Positions 18,828 to 27,867 of a stretch of 64,000 nucleotides of DNA are shown one piece after another. The position numbers and the translations under genes were made by a program. The stretch is from Actimicrobium sp034313845. GTDB taxonomy: Bacteria > Pseudomonadota > Gammaproteobacteria > Burkholderiales > Burkholderiaceae_D. Where the stretch lies: the NCBI RefSeq assembly GCF_034313845.1, contig NZ_JAVIWN010000008.1, one strand, 5' to 3'. The notes beneath the pieces were generated by a model. The model did not search any database and was not told where the DNA came from. It saw only the letters and a list, made by a program, of their open reading frames with translations. Numbering within the stretch: the first letter of the stretch is position 1; each line of letters starts with the position of its first letter.

Positions 18828-20107
18828 CCGACCAGAAAATCAATCATTTCCTGGTCCGTCACCGCACCCCAGGTCTTGTCGGCATACCACTGACAAAACG
18901 CCGTGCGCAACGCAATCGAGACCATGCACGCCAAGCCACGCCTTGTAATATCCTTGCGATAGCCATCCACCGTGCTCTGGTCCCGGAACTCGCGCAATAA
19001 CGCCATTTGGTCTTCACCGCCCTGCTCTTCCCACAACCGCAGTGCATCCTGAATACGCTTGGCGGCAATTTGGGCACCCACCTGAACTTTCCGCTCTTGC
19101 GGCGAGAGTACCGGTGCCGGTAAAGCAGTCATGGGCACGACGGTAACGGCTACCGGAGCAGCTTTGGCATATTCACCGCTCAGGGCCTTTTTGAAAAACG
19201 CCGCCTTGGATTTCAATGGAGCGAGATTCGGGGCGAGTGCCCGCTGTTCTGTCAGAGCCACCGTCTTCATGACCAGTTTCAAGTCATGGTCGGCATACAG
19301 TGATCGTGCCTCTTGCTGGCTAATACCAAGGCGGATGATCGATTCGAGAAGTTCACCATCGAAAGGCTTGACCGCTTCGCGTTCCAGTGCCGGAGCGACT
19401 TTTTTCGTCACCTTGAACTGGAGCGATTCAATCCGGCGTCCATTCTTGTGCTCGATTAACTCAACGATGATGTCGCTGACCAGATTGACTTCGGCAATTG
19501 CCGGACGCAATGTCTCTCGTGCAAAATATTTGTACTCTTTGGCGTCGCGCTTGGAATTTCCCGTCAATCGCGGTTGCCACCATTCCCAAGCTTCCCGATT
19601 CGTCACTTTGGTCGGATTAGTCAAATAACGCGAGCAGATCTCGTAAAGCGCAATACTCGCTCCAGTCGTGAGCTTGCTGTGAATTTCCAATGTCAGCTTC
19701 GTATAAAAACGCGGATCCATCAACCGTTCACGAATGATGTTCGGCAGTGACCAGGCAATAGTGGTCGCGTGACCGGCAGTGATAACACGAGCCTCGGAAA
19801 TCAGGCCGCTAATTCCCCACTCCTCAACCTTGCCGTCCTTGTTATTCCATTCGATTGCTGTTTCCTGCATCTGCCGGAAACAATTCTTGAGCCACTCGGA
19901 ATCCTTTGACGTCGTCACATAGGCCATGACTTCGGTAATCGACCTGCTGTAGGTGTCCTTGATACCATCCTGTTGCGAAAAATACAGCAGCAAATTGAAT
20001 AGCCGACGCGTCCCAAGCGTGATCTTGCCCCGTGTAGGGTTGATCGCGATTGTTTCATTCGGTCGTCGCACTGCAGCGTTTGTGGTGTCAGGGGAGTCCA
20101 TGACCAA
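18824..20107 (-). CDS. Plasmid replication initiator (Rep_3/RepB-type)
   Basis: A protein of 427 residues. The first 250 residues form the twin winged-helix organisation of Rep_3 initiators: ITLGTRRLFNLLLYFSQQDG, ARVITAGHATTIAWSLPNII, FYTKLTLEIHSKLTTGASIA with LYEICSRY and EAWEWWQPRLTGNS. The C-terminal region (about 250-427) is a longer extension. It should bind the iterons at 20162-20290 to start plasmid replication. Its start lies only 55 bp from the first iteron, the usual rep/ori arrangement, and ParA/ParB are divergent on the other side. Two small frames follow in the same direction. Confidence 0.85.
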   Translation of the reverse strand: MVMDSPDTTNAAVRRPNETIAINPTRGKITLGTRRLFNLLLYFSQQDGIKDTYSRSITEVMAYVTTSKDSEWLKNCFRQMQETAIEWNNKDGKVEEWGISGLISEARVITAGHATTIAWSLPNIIRERLMDPRFYTKLTLEIHSKLTTGASIALYEICSRYLTNPTKVTNREAWEWWQPRLTGNSKRDAKEYKYFARETLRPAIAEVNLVSDIIVELIEHKNGRRIESLQFKVTKKVAPALEREAVKPFDGELLESIIRLGISQQEARSLYADHDLKLVMKTVALTEQRALAPNLAPLKSKAAFFKKALSGEYAKAAPVAVTVVPMTALPAPVLSPQERKVQVGAQIAAKRIQDALRLWEEQGGEDQMALLREFRDQSTVDGYRKDITRRGLACMVSIALRTAFCQWYADKTWGAVTDQEMIDFLVG

Positions 20108-20161
20108 TAATGTACATGAGAAGTGGAAAATAACGCCACGAATAATTCACTTAACTGCACA

Positions 20162-20475
20162 ACCCCCAAAAACCCTCACCTGAGGCCGTACAACCCCCAT
20201 ATCCACTCACCAGTCACCCCCAAAAAACCTCACCTCAGCGACCATCACCCCCAAAAAACCTCACCTGGACCCCCAAAAAAAATCACCTAACTCTCTGAAA
20301 CTTCAAGCTGTAAGCCATGTTTGAGCAATTCAATTAGTTTAAGTGTTTACATCTTTAATAAACACTCAATGCACACAGTGAGTTTTTGTCATGATTCTTT
20401 ACTGAAACGATACCTGGAGATAAAACAGCCTGCATAACGACGACAACTTGGTTACGGTGAGGTTTTTTGGGGGTT
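20162..20475. other. Iteron-type plasmid origin of replication
   Basis: Five direct iterons with consensus ACCCCCAAAAAACCTCACCT start with their C-runs at 20163, 20194, 20217, 20248 and 20270 (steps of 31, 23, 31 and 22 bp). A sixth copy lies inverted at 20456-20475. Between them is an AT-rich stretch with a hairpin, AGTGTTTA at 20342-20349 pairing with TAAACACT at 20359-20366. The arrangement between Rep and ParA is typical of iteron plasmid origins; the second iteron is the most degenerate. Confidence 0.85.
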
Positions 20476-20506
20476 CTATCTTAGATATGCACTGGTATAG
20501 CGTGGG

Positions 20507-20544
20507 TTCAACCTATACAATTGCTTAGGATGAAATAGGTTGAA
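20507..20544. promoter_or_regulatory. Inverted repeat upstream of parA
   Basis: TTCAACCTAT (20507-20516) and ATAGGTTGAA (20535-20544) are perfect 10-bp arms separated by 18 bp, ending 39 bp before the chosen parA start. A likely operator for autoregulation by ParA, or a centromere-like element. Confidence 0.55.
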
Positions 20545-20583
20545 TTATTTATTTTTAGCATGTTTTGCACACACTGGAGTCAT

Positions 20584-21783
20584 ATGGAATTGAACATGAA
20601 ACCGGTCGTCGTCAGTGGCGACGAACTTAATGCGCTGGCAGAACGGTCAGGGCGGATGTTAAAAAAAATCCGCGATTCGATGTTACAGCCATTCCCCCGA
20701 AAACAATCACCTACATTTACGAGCGGCAAGTTACAAAGCATCTGCGGGATTGATAAAACACGAATGAACTACTTGCTTGGAAAAGATTTTCCACAAGGAT
20801 TCCAGTCAGGTAAAGGACGCCAGCGTACATTTACTCTTGAAGAATCGATTGCCTGGGTTAAAGGCACGATTGGTAAAGACCAACAGCGCCCACAGGGACA
20901 ATTAGGCAAAGTGATTGCCGTAGCTAACTTCAAGGGCGGAGTTACAAAGACGACGACATCCATGATTCTGGCCCAAGGACTCGCGCTGCGCCATGCGCGT
21001 AAAGTCTTGATCATCGATCTCGACCCGCAAGGTTCGACCACCACGTTTTTTGGCATTAATCCGCATGCCGAGGTCGAAGCGGACCAAACAGTACTGCCTC
21101 TGATTGATAACTCACAACCAGACCTGACTTTTGCCCCAATGCAGACCTATTGGACTGGTGTCGATCTGATTCCAAGTTCAACGGACCTGTTTAATGCCGA
21201 GTTCATCCTGCCGGCAAAGGTACATAGCGAGGATCCAAGTTTTCAGTTCTGGAATGTACTGCGAAATGGCTTGATTCCCCTCCTCCCGATGTATGACTAT
21301 GTCATTATCGATTCAGCACCAACACTGTCGTATCTGACAATTAACGCCCTCTTCGCTGCAGACTCGATCATTGTTCCCGTGGTACCGGACACACTATCAT
21401 TTGCATCGATGGTGCAATTCTGGACTCTTTTTTCCGATCTAGTCAATGGACTCAAAGATATTTCCAAAGGTCCAAAACAGAAAGTATTTGATTACATCGA
21501 TATCCTGATTACCCGGATGCCAGCCAAGTCATCGGCACAAATGGTGCGGGACTGGATTATCAAAACATACGGAGATCATGTCTTGCCCGTCGAGATTCCT
21601 GAAACATCGTTGGCTATGACTACCTCCGCCGAATTCGCGACGATCTACGATATGCCCAATTATCAAGGCAGCACCAATGCTTATGAACGGATCTGCGGAC
21701 CATACGATCGACTGGTCGATATTGTAGATAGCAAAAGCTGTCTGCTATGGGGCATTGGCGATACACCGACAAAGGAAAAGTGA
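20584..21783 (+). CDS. parA: ParA-type plasmid partition ATPase
   Basis: A protein of 399 residues. A 110-residue N-terminal DNA-binding region, typical of type Ia ParA, precedes the ATPase core. The deviant Walker A is FKGGVTKTTTS (the usual KGGxGK has Thr in place of the second Gly), followed by VLIIDLDPQGSTT and YDYVIIDSAPTLSYLTINAL. It would hydrolyse ATP on nucleoid DNA to separate plasmid copies with ParB. ATG 20584 is preferred because GGAG lies 5 bp upstream; MKPVVV at 20596 is an alternative and the frame is open back to 20560. parB follows after one base. Confidence 0.9.
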   Translation: MELNMKPVVVSGDELNALAERSGRMLKKIRDSMLQPFPRKQSPTFTSGKLQSICGIDKTRMNYLLGKDFPQGFQSGKGRQRTFTLEESIAWVKGTIGKDQQRPQGQLGKVIAVANFKGGVTKTTTSMILAQGLALRHARKVLIIDLDPQGSTTTFFGINPHAEVEADQTVLPLIDNSQPDLTFAPMQTYWTGVDLIPSSTDLFNAEFILPAKVHSEDPSFQFWNVLRNGLIPLLPMYDYVIIDSAPTLSYLTINALFAADSIIVPVVPDTLSFASMVQFWTLFSDLVNGLKDISKGPKQKVFDYIDILITRMPAKSSAQMVRDWIIKTYGDHVLPVEIPETSLAMTTSAEFATIYDMPNYQGSTNAYERICGPYDRLVDIVDSKSCLLWGIGDTPTKEK

Positions 21784-21784
21784 A

Positions 21785-22765
21785 ATGGCATCTATTAAAG
21801 AACGGCAAGCGAACAAGGCTGCTTTGATCAATCTTGATGATGACGAACCGCAGCAACAAGCAGCTGTGCGCAGCGAACCTCGAACGGCACCGGGGCAGTT
21901 AATGAACCTGCAAGGAAAGTACGCTCAAGCTCTCGACGAAAACAAACAATTGCAGGAGCGATTACAAGCAGCCGTTCCTAGCGAATTGCCGCTTGACGAC
22001 TTGCACGAGAAAGCAGGGCGGCGCAGGAAACTTACCGATGATCAATTTACCGAGCTCGTCAGCAACCTGAGAACTAATCCGCTCGTTACTCCCGTGACGG
22101 TACGAAGTCGTCCCGCTGGCGGCTACGAGATTGTGTCCGGTCATAACCGTGTGCAGGCATTTCGGGAATTGGGTCGCGACCGGATTCTTGCTGTCGTTAT
22201 TGAAGCAGATGACGATCAGGCGGAACTCAATGCGTTCTATGCGAATTTGCTTCAGTCAGATTTGCCTGACTTCGAAAAGTATCTGGGATTTTGTCACATC
22301 GAGGAACGTCATCCAACACTCACACGTGTAGAGATCGCCGCGAACGCCGGTGTGTCCAAGTCAACCATTACACAGCTGATGAGTTTTAGCAATTTGCCTG
22401 CTGAGACTATTGATATCTTGCGCACGCATCCGCACCTCGTCGGTGCTAATGCAGCACAAGATCTCGCTAAGCTTAGTGAGCAGGGTAGGGCGGTTCAAGT
22501 TACAGATGCAGTGCGTCGTCTTGCCGCCGGCGAGTTTGATCAAACACGGGCGGTGAAATTTGCACGCCTGGATGCTGCGGTTAAATCAAAAGCAAAAGCA
22601 TCCGAACCGCTACGGATCCGTTCTGGAAAAAATACGTTTTGTGATGTGCTTCAAGCTGACAAGGTGTTGCGACTGGTGTTTTCTTCGGCAGAAGATGCCG
22701 CGGTTACCCAGACGGCGATTCGTGCGGTATTACAAGCTTTGGCGGACGCAAAAAAAGAGAAGTAA
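21785..22765 (+). CDS. parB: ParB-type partition protein
   Basis: A 326-residue protein. A basic and coiled-coil N-terminus is followed by the ParB/Srx nuclease-like domain (TDDQFTELVSNLRTNPLVTP, then GGYEIVSGHNRVQAFRELGR) and a helix-turn-helix region (EIAANAGVSKSTITQLMSFS). It should bind a centromere site and activate ParA. The start ATG 21785 lies one base after the parA stop with AAGGAAAAG as ribosome site, so the two genes are translated together. The centromere was not identified. Confidence 0.9.
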   Translation: MASIKERQANKAALINLDDDEPQQQAAVRSEPRTAPGQLMNLQGKYAQALDENKQLQERLQAAVPSELPLDDLHEKAGRRRKLTDDQFTELVSNLRTNPLVTPVTVRSRPAGGYEIVSGHNRVQAFRELGRDRILAVVIEADDDQAELNAFYANLLQSDLPDFEKYLGFCHIEERHPTLTRVEIAANAGVSKSTITQLMSFSNLPAETIDILRTHPHLVGANAAQDLAKLSEQGRAVQVTDAVRRLAAGEFDQTRAVKFARLDAAVKSKAKASEPLRIRSGKNTFCDVLQADKVLRLVFSSAEDAAVTQTAIRAVLQALADAKKEK

Positions 22766-23670
22766 GACGAGTTGATACTATCAACCCCATTATAATCAAC
22801 GACTTATAAAAAACGTATAGTCCATTTGAAGGAAGAAGACACTAAGTGGACGGCGAAGAATAGTGATGAAAATTGCGATTAGTTGTCTGGTGCCTGGTTT
22901 TTTAGTTCAATAAATAGCCCCCTCACGAGCAGCACAAAATTGCATCATTTATCGCAAGCAAGGTGCTTCAGTCAGTTCATGGAGCGTTCGAGTTAGTGGA
23001 CGTTGTCTTCGAACACAAAATTTAGTTATTTGTTCAAGACGATCGACGGCTTTTCAAGTTTATTTATGGTCAGGGAATTGCGGCGCAATCCCACTAAAAA
23101 ACACGGATATGCAATGCGAGTCATCCTGGTCGATTTCTTGATTTATAAGTCATTGATATAAAAATACAAAAAAGTCCGAACGGATTTTTTTAGAGAGTTA
23201 TTCGGTGGAATTGACAAATGCGTATTGATTGAAGTTAAAACAATTTCCTCATCTTTCGTTGGTAAGGGTGCTCCCAACGCCAGAAAAACGGCTCGCGATA
23301 CGAGGCTAATCGATACTCTCTGGTTTTGCATCCTGCCATGCGAGCACATCGCACTGTGTCGTCATCACAGTTTAAAGACCAAGCCTAAGGTTCAAAACCG
23401 ACCGGAATAATAAGCGTAACTGTTGCTGCATAGCAGTCTGTCTTTGATAATTGGAGGTGCTGCGCTAGCTAAATAGCAAAACGTCAGGACGCGTCAACCC
23501 GAGCCAAACTAGGATAACGACATGTAGAGGTATAAGGCCTTGCACTACCATTCAAAATCGCCGTACGACAATCGGAATGTGTAATCGTGGCGGGACTAAC
23601 ATCCATAAGTCTGACGCTCTCTACATCGGACTACACGGCGGTCAGCCGCCGAGCGGGGGCGTTACCAATT
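22766..23670. other. Largely non-coding region after parB
   Basis: About 900 bp with frequent stops. A small hairpin (GTTGAT at 22771-22776, ATCAAC at 22780-22785) follows parB. Another, TCCG-AA-CGGA inside A- and T-runs (23165-23191), looks like a bidirectional terminator. Nothing else recognised. Confidence 0.5.
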
Positions 23671-23919
23671 ATGAAATTAACGTCAACAGCAAAGGGATCG
23701 CTGACCGTGTTGGTTGTCAGCGCAGGCCTTGATGTTTTTGGCGCATACCAGTAAACCGAAGAGATGGATGCCGATGCGTATGAACTACGCGAGACTGTTA
23801 ATCAAGTCACGAACGCTGATTCGGTAACCCGGCTGACTGGAGACGGCACCATCCTGAATCTGGCAAATCAAAGTCACACACTGCATTGGTGTGTTGCTGA
23901 AGGGGCGGATAGAGAGTGA
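23671..23919 (+). pseudogene. Unknown small gene with an internal stop
   Basis: ATG 23671 opens 27 codons (a signal-peptide-like start, KLTSTAKGSLTVLVVSAGL), then a TAA at 23752-23754, after which the same frame continues for 54 codons (YELRETVNQVTNADSVTRLT and on) to TGA at 23917. Same-frame continuity suggests one decayed gene. No family recognised. Confidence 0.35.
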
Positions 23920-24024
23920 TCGTTCGTTACTGTTTATTTGACTTAACTTTGATGAGCAACAAAGGAAAGTTGTAATTTTGTTTGGTGTGCCAGCGCACAG
24001 TTAAAACGAATATCTATAACCAAA

Positions 24025-24053
24025 GCGCTGAAAACGTATTTCAGCGCCTTTTT
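24025..24053 (+). terminator. Rho-independent terminator
   Basis: GCGCTGAAA (24025-24033) pairs perfectly with TTTCAGCGC (24039-24047) and is followed by CTTTTTG. A textbook terminator for the plus strand, although the gene it serves is not obvious. Confidence 0.75.
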
Positions 24054-24062
24054 GATAGCCGG

Positions 24063-24085
24063 GGGACTAAACAACGTTTAGTCCC
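24063..24085. repeat. Perfect 10-bp inverted repeat
   Basis: GGGACTAAAC and GTTTAGTCCC flank a 3-nt loop (AAC), directly after the terminator. No T-run follows. It may be a protein-binding site or a single-strand hairpin. Confidence 0.6.
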
Positions 24086-24112
24086 TAGCGCGGATTAAAC
24101 GTAGCGCCTGCG

Positions 24113-24134
24113 GCTGTTCTTATTAACAGCTTTT
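24113..24134 (+). terminator. Hairpin with short T-run before a small gene
   Basis: GCTGTT (24113-24118) pairs with AACAGC (24125-24130), followed by TTTT. It lies just before the ribosome site AGGAG of the small frame at 24150, so it could act as an attenuator. Confidence 0.45.
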
Positions 24135-24149
24135 ATCAGGAGAAAAGTC

Positions 24150-24236
24150 ATGTTTAAGCCTATCAGAAAAAACTACGTGAGCGCTGTTGCAACCGTCAAC
24201 GGTCTGTATCGCATCGTCGATGTGAGGGTGTATTGA
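24150..24236 (+). CDS. Possible 28-residue peptide
   Basis: A short frame (start MFKPIRKNYV) with a good ribosome site (CAGGAGAAAAG) 6-8 bp upstream. Its stop overlaps the start of the next small frame (TGATG). No family recognised; phage-type small gene organisation is only a guess. Confidence 0.3.
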   Translation: MFKPIRKNYVSAVATVNGLYRIVDVRVY

Positions 24237-24476
24237 TGCACCATATTACATCGCTAAGCATGCAACTGGAAGGCAAGGAGCGAAGTGTTTTGACCGAGTT
24301 TTATCCTCAACAAAACAGGAAGCTAAGCGAAACGCTGGGTGTTGAACCTATTGAACAGACCTGGTGGCCAATAAGCCAACACGAATATTGGAGGTGCGTG
24401 TTGAATTGCTAGATGTACGTAAACCGCGATTTAGTGAGGTTTGTACTGCTGAATTAAATGATGCAAAACTCAAGTA
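24236..24476 (+). pseudogene. Possible small gene broken by a frameshift
   Basis: The first frame (start MHHITSLSMQLEGKERSVLT) ends at 24412. From about 24357 a different frame continues with LVANKPTRILEVRVELLDVR to a stop at 24476. Joined by one shift they would give a protein of about 80 residues. The two frames look like parts of one small DNA-binding-type gene, but I cannot name a family. Confidence 0.25.
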
Positions 24477-24591
24477 ATTCATACCTTTGCCAGCACAATC
24501 GCTAACTCACGCTTAGAAGCACTTGCCGCGTTCATCAACCGTCGACAGTTCGCAACATGTCGAGTTTCAATCGCGTAACGTAGGGTAGGGG

Positions 24592-24619
24592 ACAGGGATT
24601 GGTTTATACCAATCCCTGT
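24592..24619. repeat. Perfect 12-bp hairpin
   Basis: ACAGGGATTGGT (24592-24603) and ACCAATCCCTGT (24608-24619) form a perfect stem with a TTAT loop. It may be a terminator or a single-strand initiation or packaging hairpin. The region 24480-24930 around it has only unconvincing short frames. Confidence 0.6.
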
Positions 24620-24930
24620 TTGTCGAATCATAGGGCGAAATTTTCTGCATGACAGGCAATAGGATCTGTAGCAATCTGCTTTCCAATCCGGCCTGACCTG
24701 CATCTAGTCGCATTAGTCTGTAATTCGTTGATCAAAGCTGATAATAACTGCGACTGTCCATCAATGCGGTGGCTCTGCGAGCTAACGTGGGAATATGACG
24801 GCTGCCGAGTGGCGTGAGGTTCGGGCCACGTCCAAACCTGATTCTTGAACAAATCACACAAGCCCCCGATCAGATCGATCAGGACACCACCTCGATGAAC
24901 TATGGGACCTCACTTTTTGGCGTTCATCGT

Positions 24931-26024
24931 GGCGTTGGTGCACTTCAAATCAGAAAACGACAGTCCCCCCAACCCATGCACGACCATGCTGCCATTTTTT
25001 GACTGCGAACGGAGTTTGGGCGTGCGGCGGCCAGCATGCGATTTAACACAGCGACCCCGATGGCAGCCTCGGTTTGTTGCGCCGCAAACCCTCGCGCACG
25101 CAGGCGCGGACCAATCAAGGATTTGTAGCGGCCCATGGTTGTCTCGACCAGGGCACGCTGCCCATAGCCAGTCGCTTTTTGCCAAGCCAACCGACCCTCT
25201 GTATTGATCAAGTCAAGATGCCGGTCACGCTGATTTGGCGAACGTGATTCCGTAGCGGAAACGGCGGTTTTTCGTGGCGGAATCACCACCTTAATATCGG
25301 CGCCACGTTGTGCGATCGCCTGGTAGGTGGGTGCGCCATCGTAGGCACCATCGGCGATGACTTTTTCTATTTCTTCTTCGATCTGCGTCAGCAGTGGCCC
25401 CACCTGCGACGCGTCGTCCATGTGCTGGTCGGTGAGCACTTGGGCGACGATCATGCCACTGTCGGCATCGACCGCGAGATGCAGCTTGCGCCACGTCCGG
25501 CGCGACTTCGCGCCATGTTTTGCTACCAGCCATTGGCCTGCTCCGAAGACTTCCAGACCTGTACTGTCAATCAACACATGCAGCGGTCCCTTTGGGGCCG
25601 GCGCTGATTTCATGATCGGCAACCTGACAGATCGGCGACTGACCGTCGTGTGATCCGGGGCAGAGATCGTCAGGTTCATCAACGTCAGCACCGACGCCAT
25701 CGAACCTTCTGTTTGTCGCAGCGCCATCTTGAAGGCTGCACGCAGCATTAAGCACGTCTCGATGGCGATGCCCTGATAGCGTGCCTGCCCACGTGGCCCA
25801 ACGCTTTGCCACTGGGCCAGTGCCGCATCTTCAATCCACGATGTCAGGCTGTTACGCCGCCGTAGTCCCGCTTCATATTCCGGCCAGTTCTGAACCTTGA
25901 ACTTCATCTTCGCAATGTGATGACGGCGGTCGGTGTTGTGCTTGTTTGGCATCGGGAACACTCAGCAAAAATCGATCAGCATCGTATCATCGACCGTTTC
26001 TCGGGTTCGAAGTGCACCAACGCC
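24931..26024 (-). mobile_element. Complete IS5-family insertion sequence
   Basis: It is bounded by GGCGTTGGTGCACTTC at 24931 and the inverted form GAAGTGCACCAACGCC ending at 26024, and carries one intact transposase gene. Related fragments lie at 8893-9515, 37860-38321 and 57405-57963. No matching target duplication is seen in the immediate flanks. It sits directly beside the GntR regulator's 3' end, 5 bp away. Confidence 0.85.
24945..25952 (-). CDS. IS5-family DDE transposase
   Basis: A 335-residue protein from the ATG at 25952 (MPNKHNTDRRHHIAK). It contains the N-terminal DUF4372/IS5-type region (LRRRNSLTSWIEDAALAQWQ), HVLIDSTGLEVFGAGQW, HLAVDADSGMIVAQVLTDQ with the first Asp, VIADGAYDG with the second, and RALVETTMGRYKSLIGPRLR with the Glu-containing helix. 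Full length, so possibly the active source of the other three fragments. The end (after AIGVAVLNRML) varies within the family. Confidence 0.9.
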   Translation of the reverse strand: MPNKHNTDRRHHIAKMKFKVQNWPEYEAGLRRRNSLTSWIEDAALAQWQSVGPRGQARYQGIAIETCLMLRAAFKMALRQTEGSMASVLTLMNLTISAPDHTTVSRRSVRLPIMKSAPAPKGPLHVLIDSTGLEVFGAGQWLVAKHGAKSRRTWRKLHLAVDADSGMIVAQVLTDQHMDDASQVGPLLTQIEEEIEKVIADGAYDGAPTYQAIAQRGADIKVVIPPRKTAVSATESRSPNQRDRHLDLINTEGRLAWQKATGYGQRALVETTMGRYKSLIGPRLRARGFAAQQTEAAIGVAVLNRMLAAARPNSVRSQKMAAWSCMGWGDCRFLI

Positions 26025-26028
26025 CCTG

Positions 26029-26742
26029 TTAGGTCGACTGATTGGTGGAATCGGCGATCACTAGAACGTGGGCTGAAATGATGAACTGAGCAGCACTGTC
26101 GATATCGCCCTGCAGCGCAATGCGCGCGGCTTCGCTATCGCGTCGTCTCAGGGCATCGACCAACTGTGAATGATGACTTACCGCCACCCGTTCGTTAATG
26201 CGGGCCGAGCCGGCCCGCAAGTCGTGATTTAAAATCGGGCCGATGCGTACCCAAAGAGCCTTGATCAACTGCAATAACATCGGCATCCGAGATCCTTCAT
26301 ACACCGCGAAGTGAAATTCCTTGTTCAGCGTAATCAGACGTGCTCCATTTGGGCTGGCGCTTGCCATTTCCTCGAAAAAATCTTCATTTAATTGCACGAT
26401 GCGGCGCAGTTCGGCTTCGCTTAGCGATTTCGCTGCGCGTTCGGTCGCCACCCCTTCGAGATTGATACGAATGCTGGTGATTTCACGAAATTGACTAACT
26501 GTCATCGTTGGCACGCGCATCGCCCTGTTGGGTGACAGTTCCAGCGCTTGCTCTGCTACCAGTCGTTGCATTGCTTCTCGCACTGGCATCACGCTGACTC
26601 CGAGCGCTGCAGCGACCGTGCGCAGCGACAATTGCTCGCCCGGCATCATGCGTCCGGTCATCAACAATTCCTTGAACTGTTCATAGACATCAGCACTGAT
26701 CGTCAGGCGTTTTTTCGGTGGAACTAGTTCAGATAGGGACAT
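26029..26742 (-). CDS. GntR-family (FCD) transcriptional regulator
   Basis: A 237-residue protein. An N-terminal winged helix (about 15-75: YEQFKELLMTGRMMPGEQLS, then LRTVAAALGVSVMPVREAMQ) is followed by the all-helical FCD ligand-binding domain (about 85-225) with the metal/ligand His and Arg positions LNKEFHFAVYEGS and VSHHSQLVDALRRRD. Such repressors sense organic acids. It is divergent from the SDR-MFS-BKACE genes and a TGTGATCACA palindrome lies over their promoter, so it likely controls them and responds to their substrate. ATG 26742 is chosen; a TTG lies six codons upstream. Confidence 0.9.
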   Translation of the reverse strand: MSLSELVPPKKRLTISADVYEQFKELLMTGRMMPGEQLSLRTVAAALGVSVMPVREAMQRLVAEQALELSPNRAMRVPTMTVSQFREITSIRINLEGVATERAAKSLSEAELRRIVQLNEDFFEEMASASPNGARLITLNKEFHFAVYEGSRMPMLLQLIKALWVRIGPILNHDLRAGSARINERVAVSHHSQLVDALRRRDSEAARIALQGDIDSAAQFIISAHVLVIADSTNQST

Positions 26743-26875
26743 GGGCGGAGTGTATAACAAGTGTTATTTGTGATCCCAATATTGTGCAGGATAGTGGGTA
26801 CTACGTGGCTGGCATTTATACGCGTCAATGAGAACTAGCTCTCAGGAACAAGAAAAAGTGCCGCCGACGCGTGTC

Positions 26876-26904
26876 TTGACATACGAAAAACTGTGGGATA
26901 TCTT
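26876..26904 (+). promoter_or_regulatory. Sigma-70 promoter of the catabolic cassette
   Basis: TTGACA (26876-26881) and TATCTT (26899-26904) are separated by exactly 17 bp, about 95 bp upstream of the SDR start. A good consensus-like promoter. Confidence 0.65.
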
Positions 26905-26912
26905 TCAATTAC

Positions 26913-26922
26913 TGTGATCACA
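26913..26922. promoter_or_regulatory. Operator-like palindrome TGTGATCACA
   Basis: A perfect 10-bp palindrome just downstream of the -10 box, overlapping the expected transcription start. This is where a GntR/FCD repressor would block transcription. CRP-like half-site similarity (TGTGA) is a second possibility. Confidence 0.5.
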
Positions 26923-26999
26923 CATAACACATAACACATCACGAATCACACACGGTTTAGTGCTGATTGATATCGATGAACTCATAAAGGAACAAAACG

Positions 27000-27782
27000 A
27001 TGAATGTACTGACATCAATGGTGCCGCGCTCAGGTTTGCGGGTTTTGGTAACAGGCGGCGCGTCGGGCATAGGACTTACGATCTCGCGGGCATTTGTCGA
27101 AGCAGGTGCCCGTGTACACGTATGTGACGTTGATGCAAGCGCAATCGCTGCGCTAGATAGCGTCATCAAAGGGACTCATGCCGATGTGTCTGACCTCGCT
27201 GGTGTGAAGCGCGTATTTGAAGACGTGCAAGCCAACTTGGGCGGGCTTGATGTGCTGATCAACAATGCAGGAATTTCCGGCCCAACTGGTGCCGTCGAAG
27301 ACATCGACGTTGCGCACTGGGAACAAACCGTATCAATCAACCTTAATAGCCACTTTTATTTCGTGCAACAAGCGGTGCCGTTGCTCCGCGCAGGTAAGGA
27401 CGGTGGCTCCATCGTGTTTATATCGTCGGTTGCCGGACGACTTGGGTATGCGTTTCGTGCACCGTATTCATCCACTAAATGGGCTTTGGTCGGTTTGGCC
27501 AAGAGCCTTGCGATCGAACTCGGTCCAGACAATATTCGTGTCAACGCAGTGCAGCCGGGCATCGTCGAGGGGCCGCGCATGGAGCGTGTCATTGCTGCCA
27601 GCGCAGCGCAAGCAGGCATCAACCACGACGAGATGCGGCAGCGTTATCTTGAAAAAATCTCACTGCGACGGATGGTGACGCAAGAGGAAGTAGCCGCCAG
27701 CGTGTTGTTCCTGTGTTCGCCTGCCGGCAGCGCGATTTCTGGTCAGGCGATTTCGGTGTGTGGCAACGTCGAAACTTTATGA
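27000..27782 (+). CDS. Short-chain dehydrogenase/reductase
   Basis: A 260-residue classical SDR. It has the nucleotide-binding TGGASGIG (about 19-26), an Asp after the second strand (VCDVDAS) favouring NAD(H), NNAG (about 88-91), the catalytic Ser in FISSVAG and YSSTK with catalytic Tyr and Lys, and the VNAVQPG segment. It probably oxidises the hydroxyl of a 3-hydroxy acid to give the 3-keto acid used by the BKACE encoded two genes downstream; that pairing is inference from context. AAGGAA precedes the ATG at 27000. First gene after the predicted promoter. Confidence 0.9.
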   Translation: MNVLTSMVPRSGLRVLVTGGASGIGLTISRAFVEAGARVHVCDVDASAIAALDSVIKGTHADVSDLAGVKRVFEDVQANLGGLDVLINNAGISGPTGAVEDIDVAHWEQTVSINLNSHFYFVQQAVPLLRAGKDGGSIVFISSVAGRLGYAFRAPYSSTKWALVGLAKSLAIELGPDNIRVNAVQPGIVEGPRMERVIAASAAQAGINHDEMRQRYLEKISLRRMVTQEEVAASVLFLCSPAGSAISGQAISVCGNVETL

Positions 27783-27867
27783 CTTAAGTCTGTCGCACTA
27801 ACAAGACCCATTAAGAACGAGCATAGAACTCGTGGTCGGCCTACACACCATTAGAGGAGAAACCAAC

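Noticed and set aside
24628..24861. 77-codon minus-strand frame between the hairpin and the IS5 element
   Set aside because: No family, no ribosome site, and overlapping frames are equally plausible.
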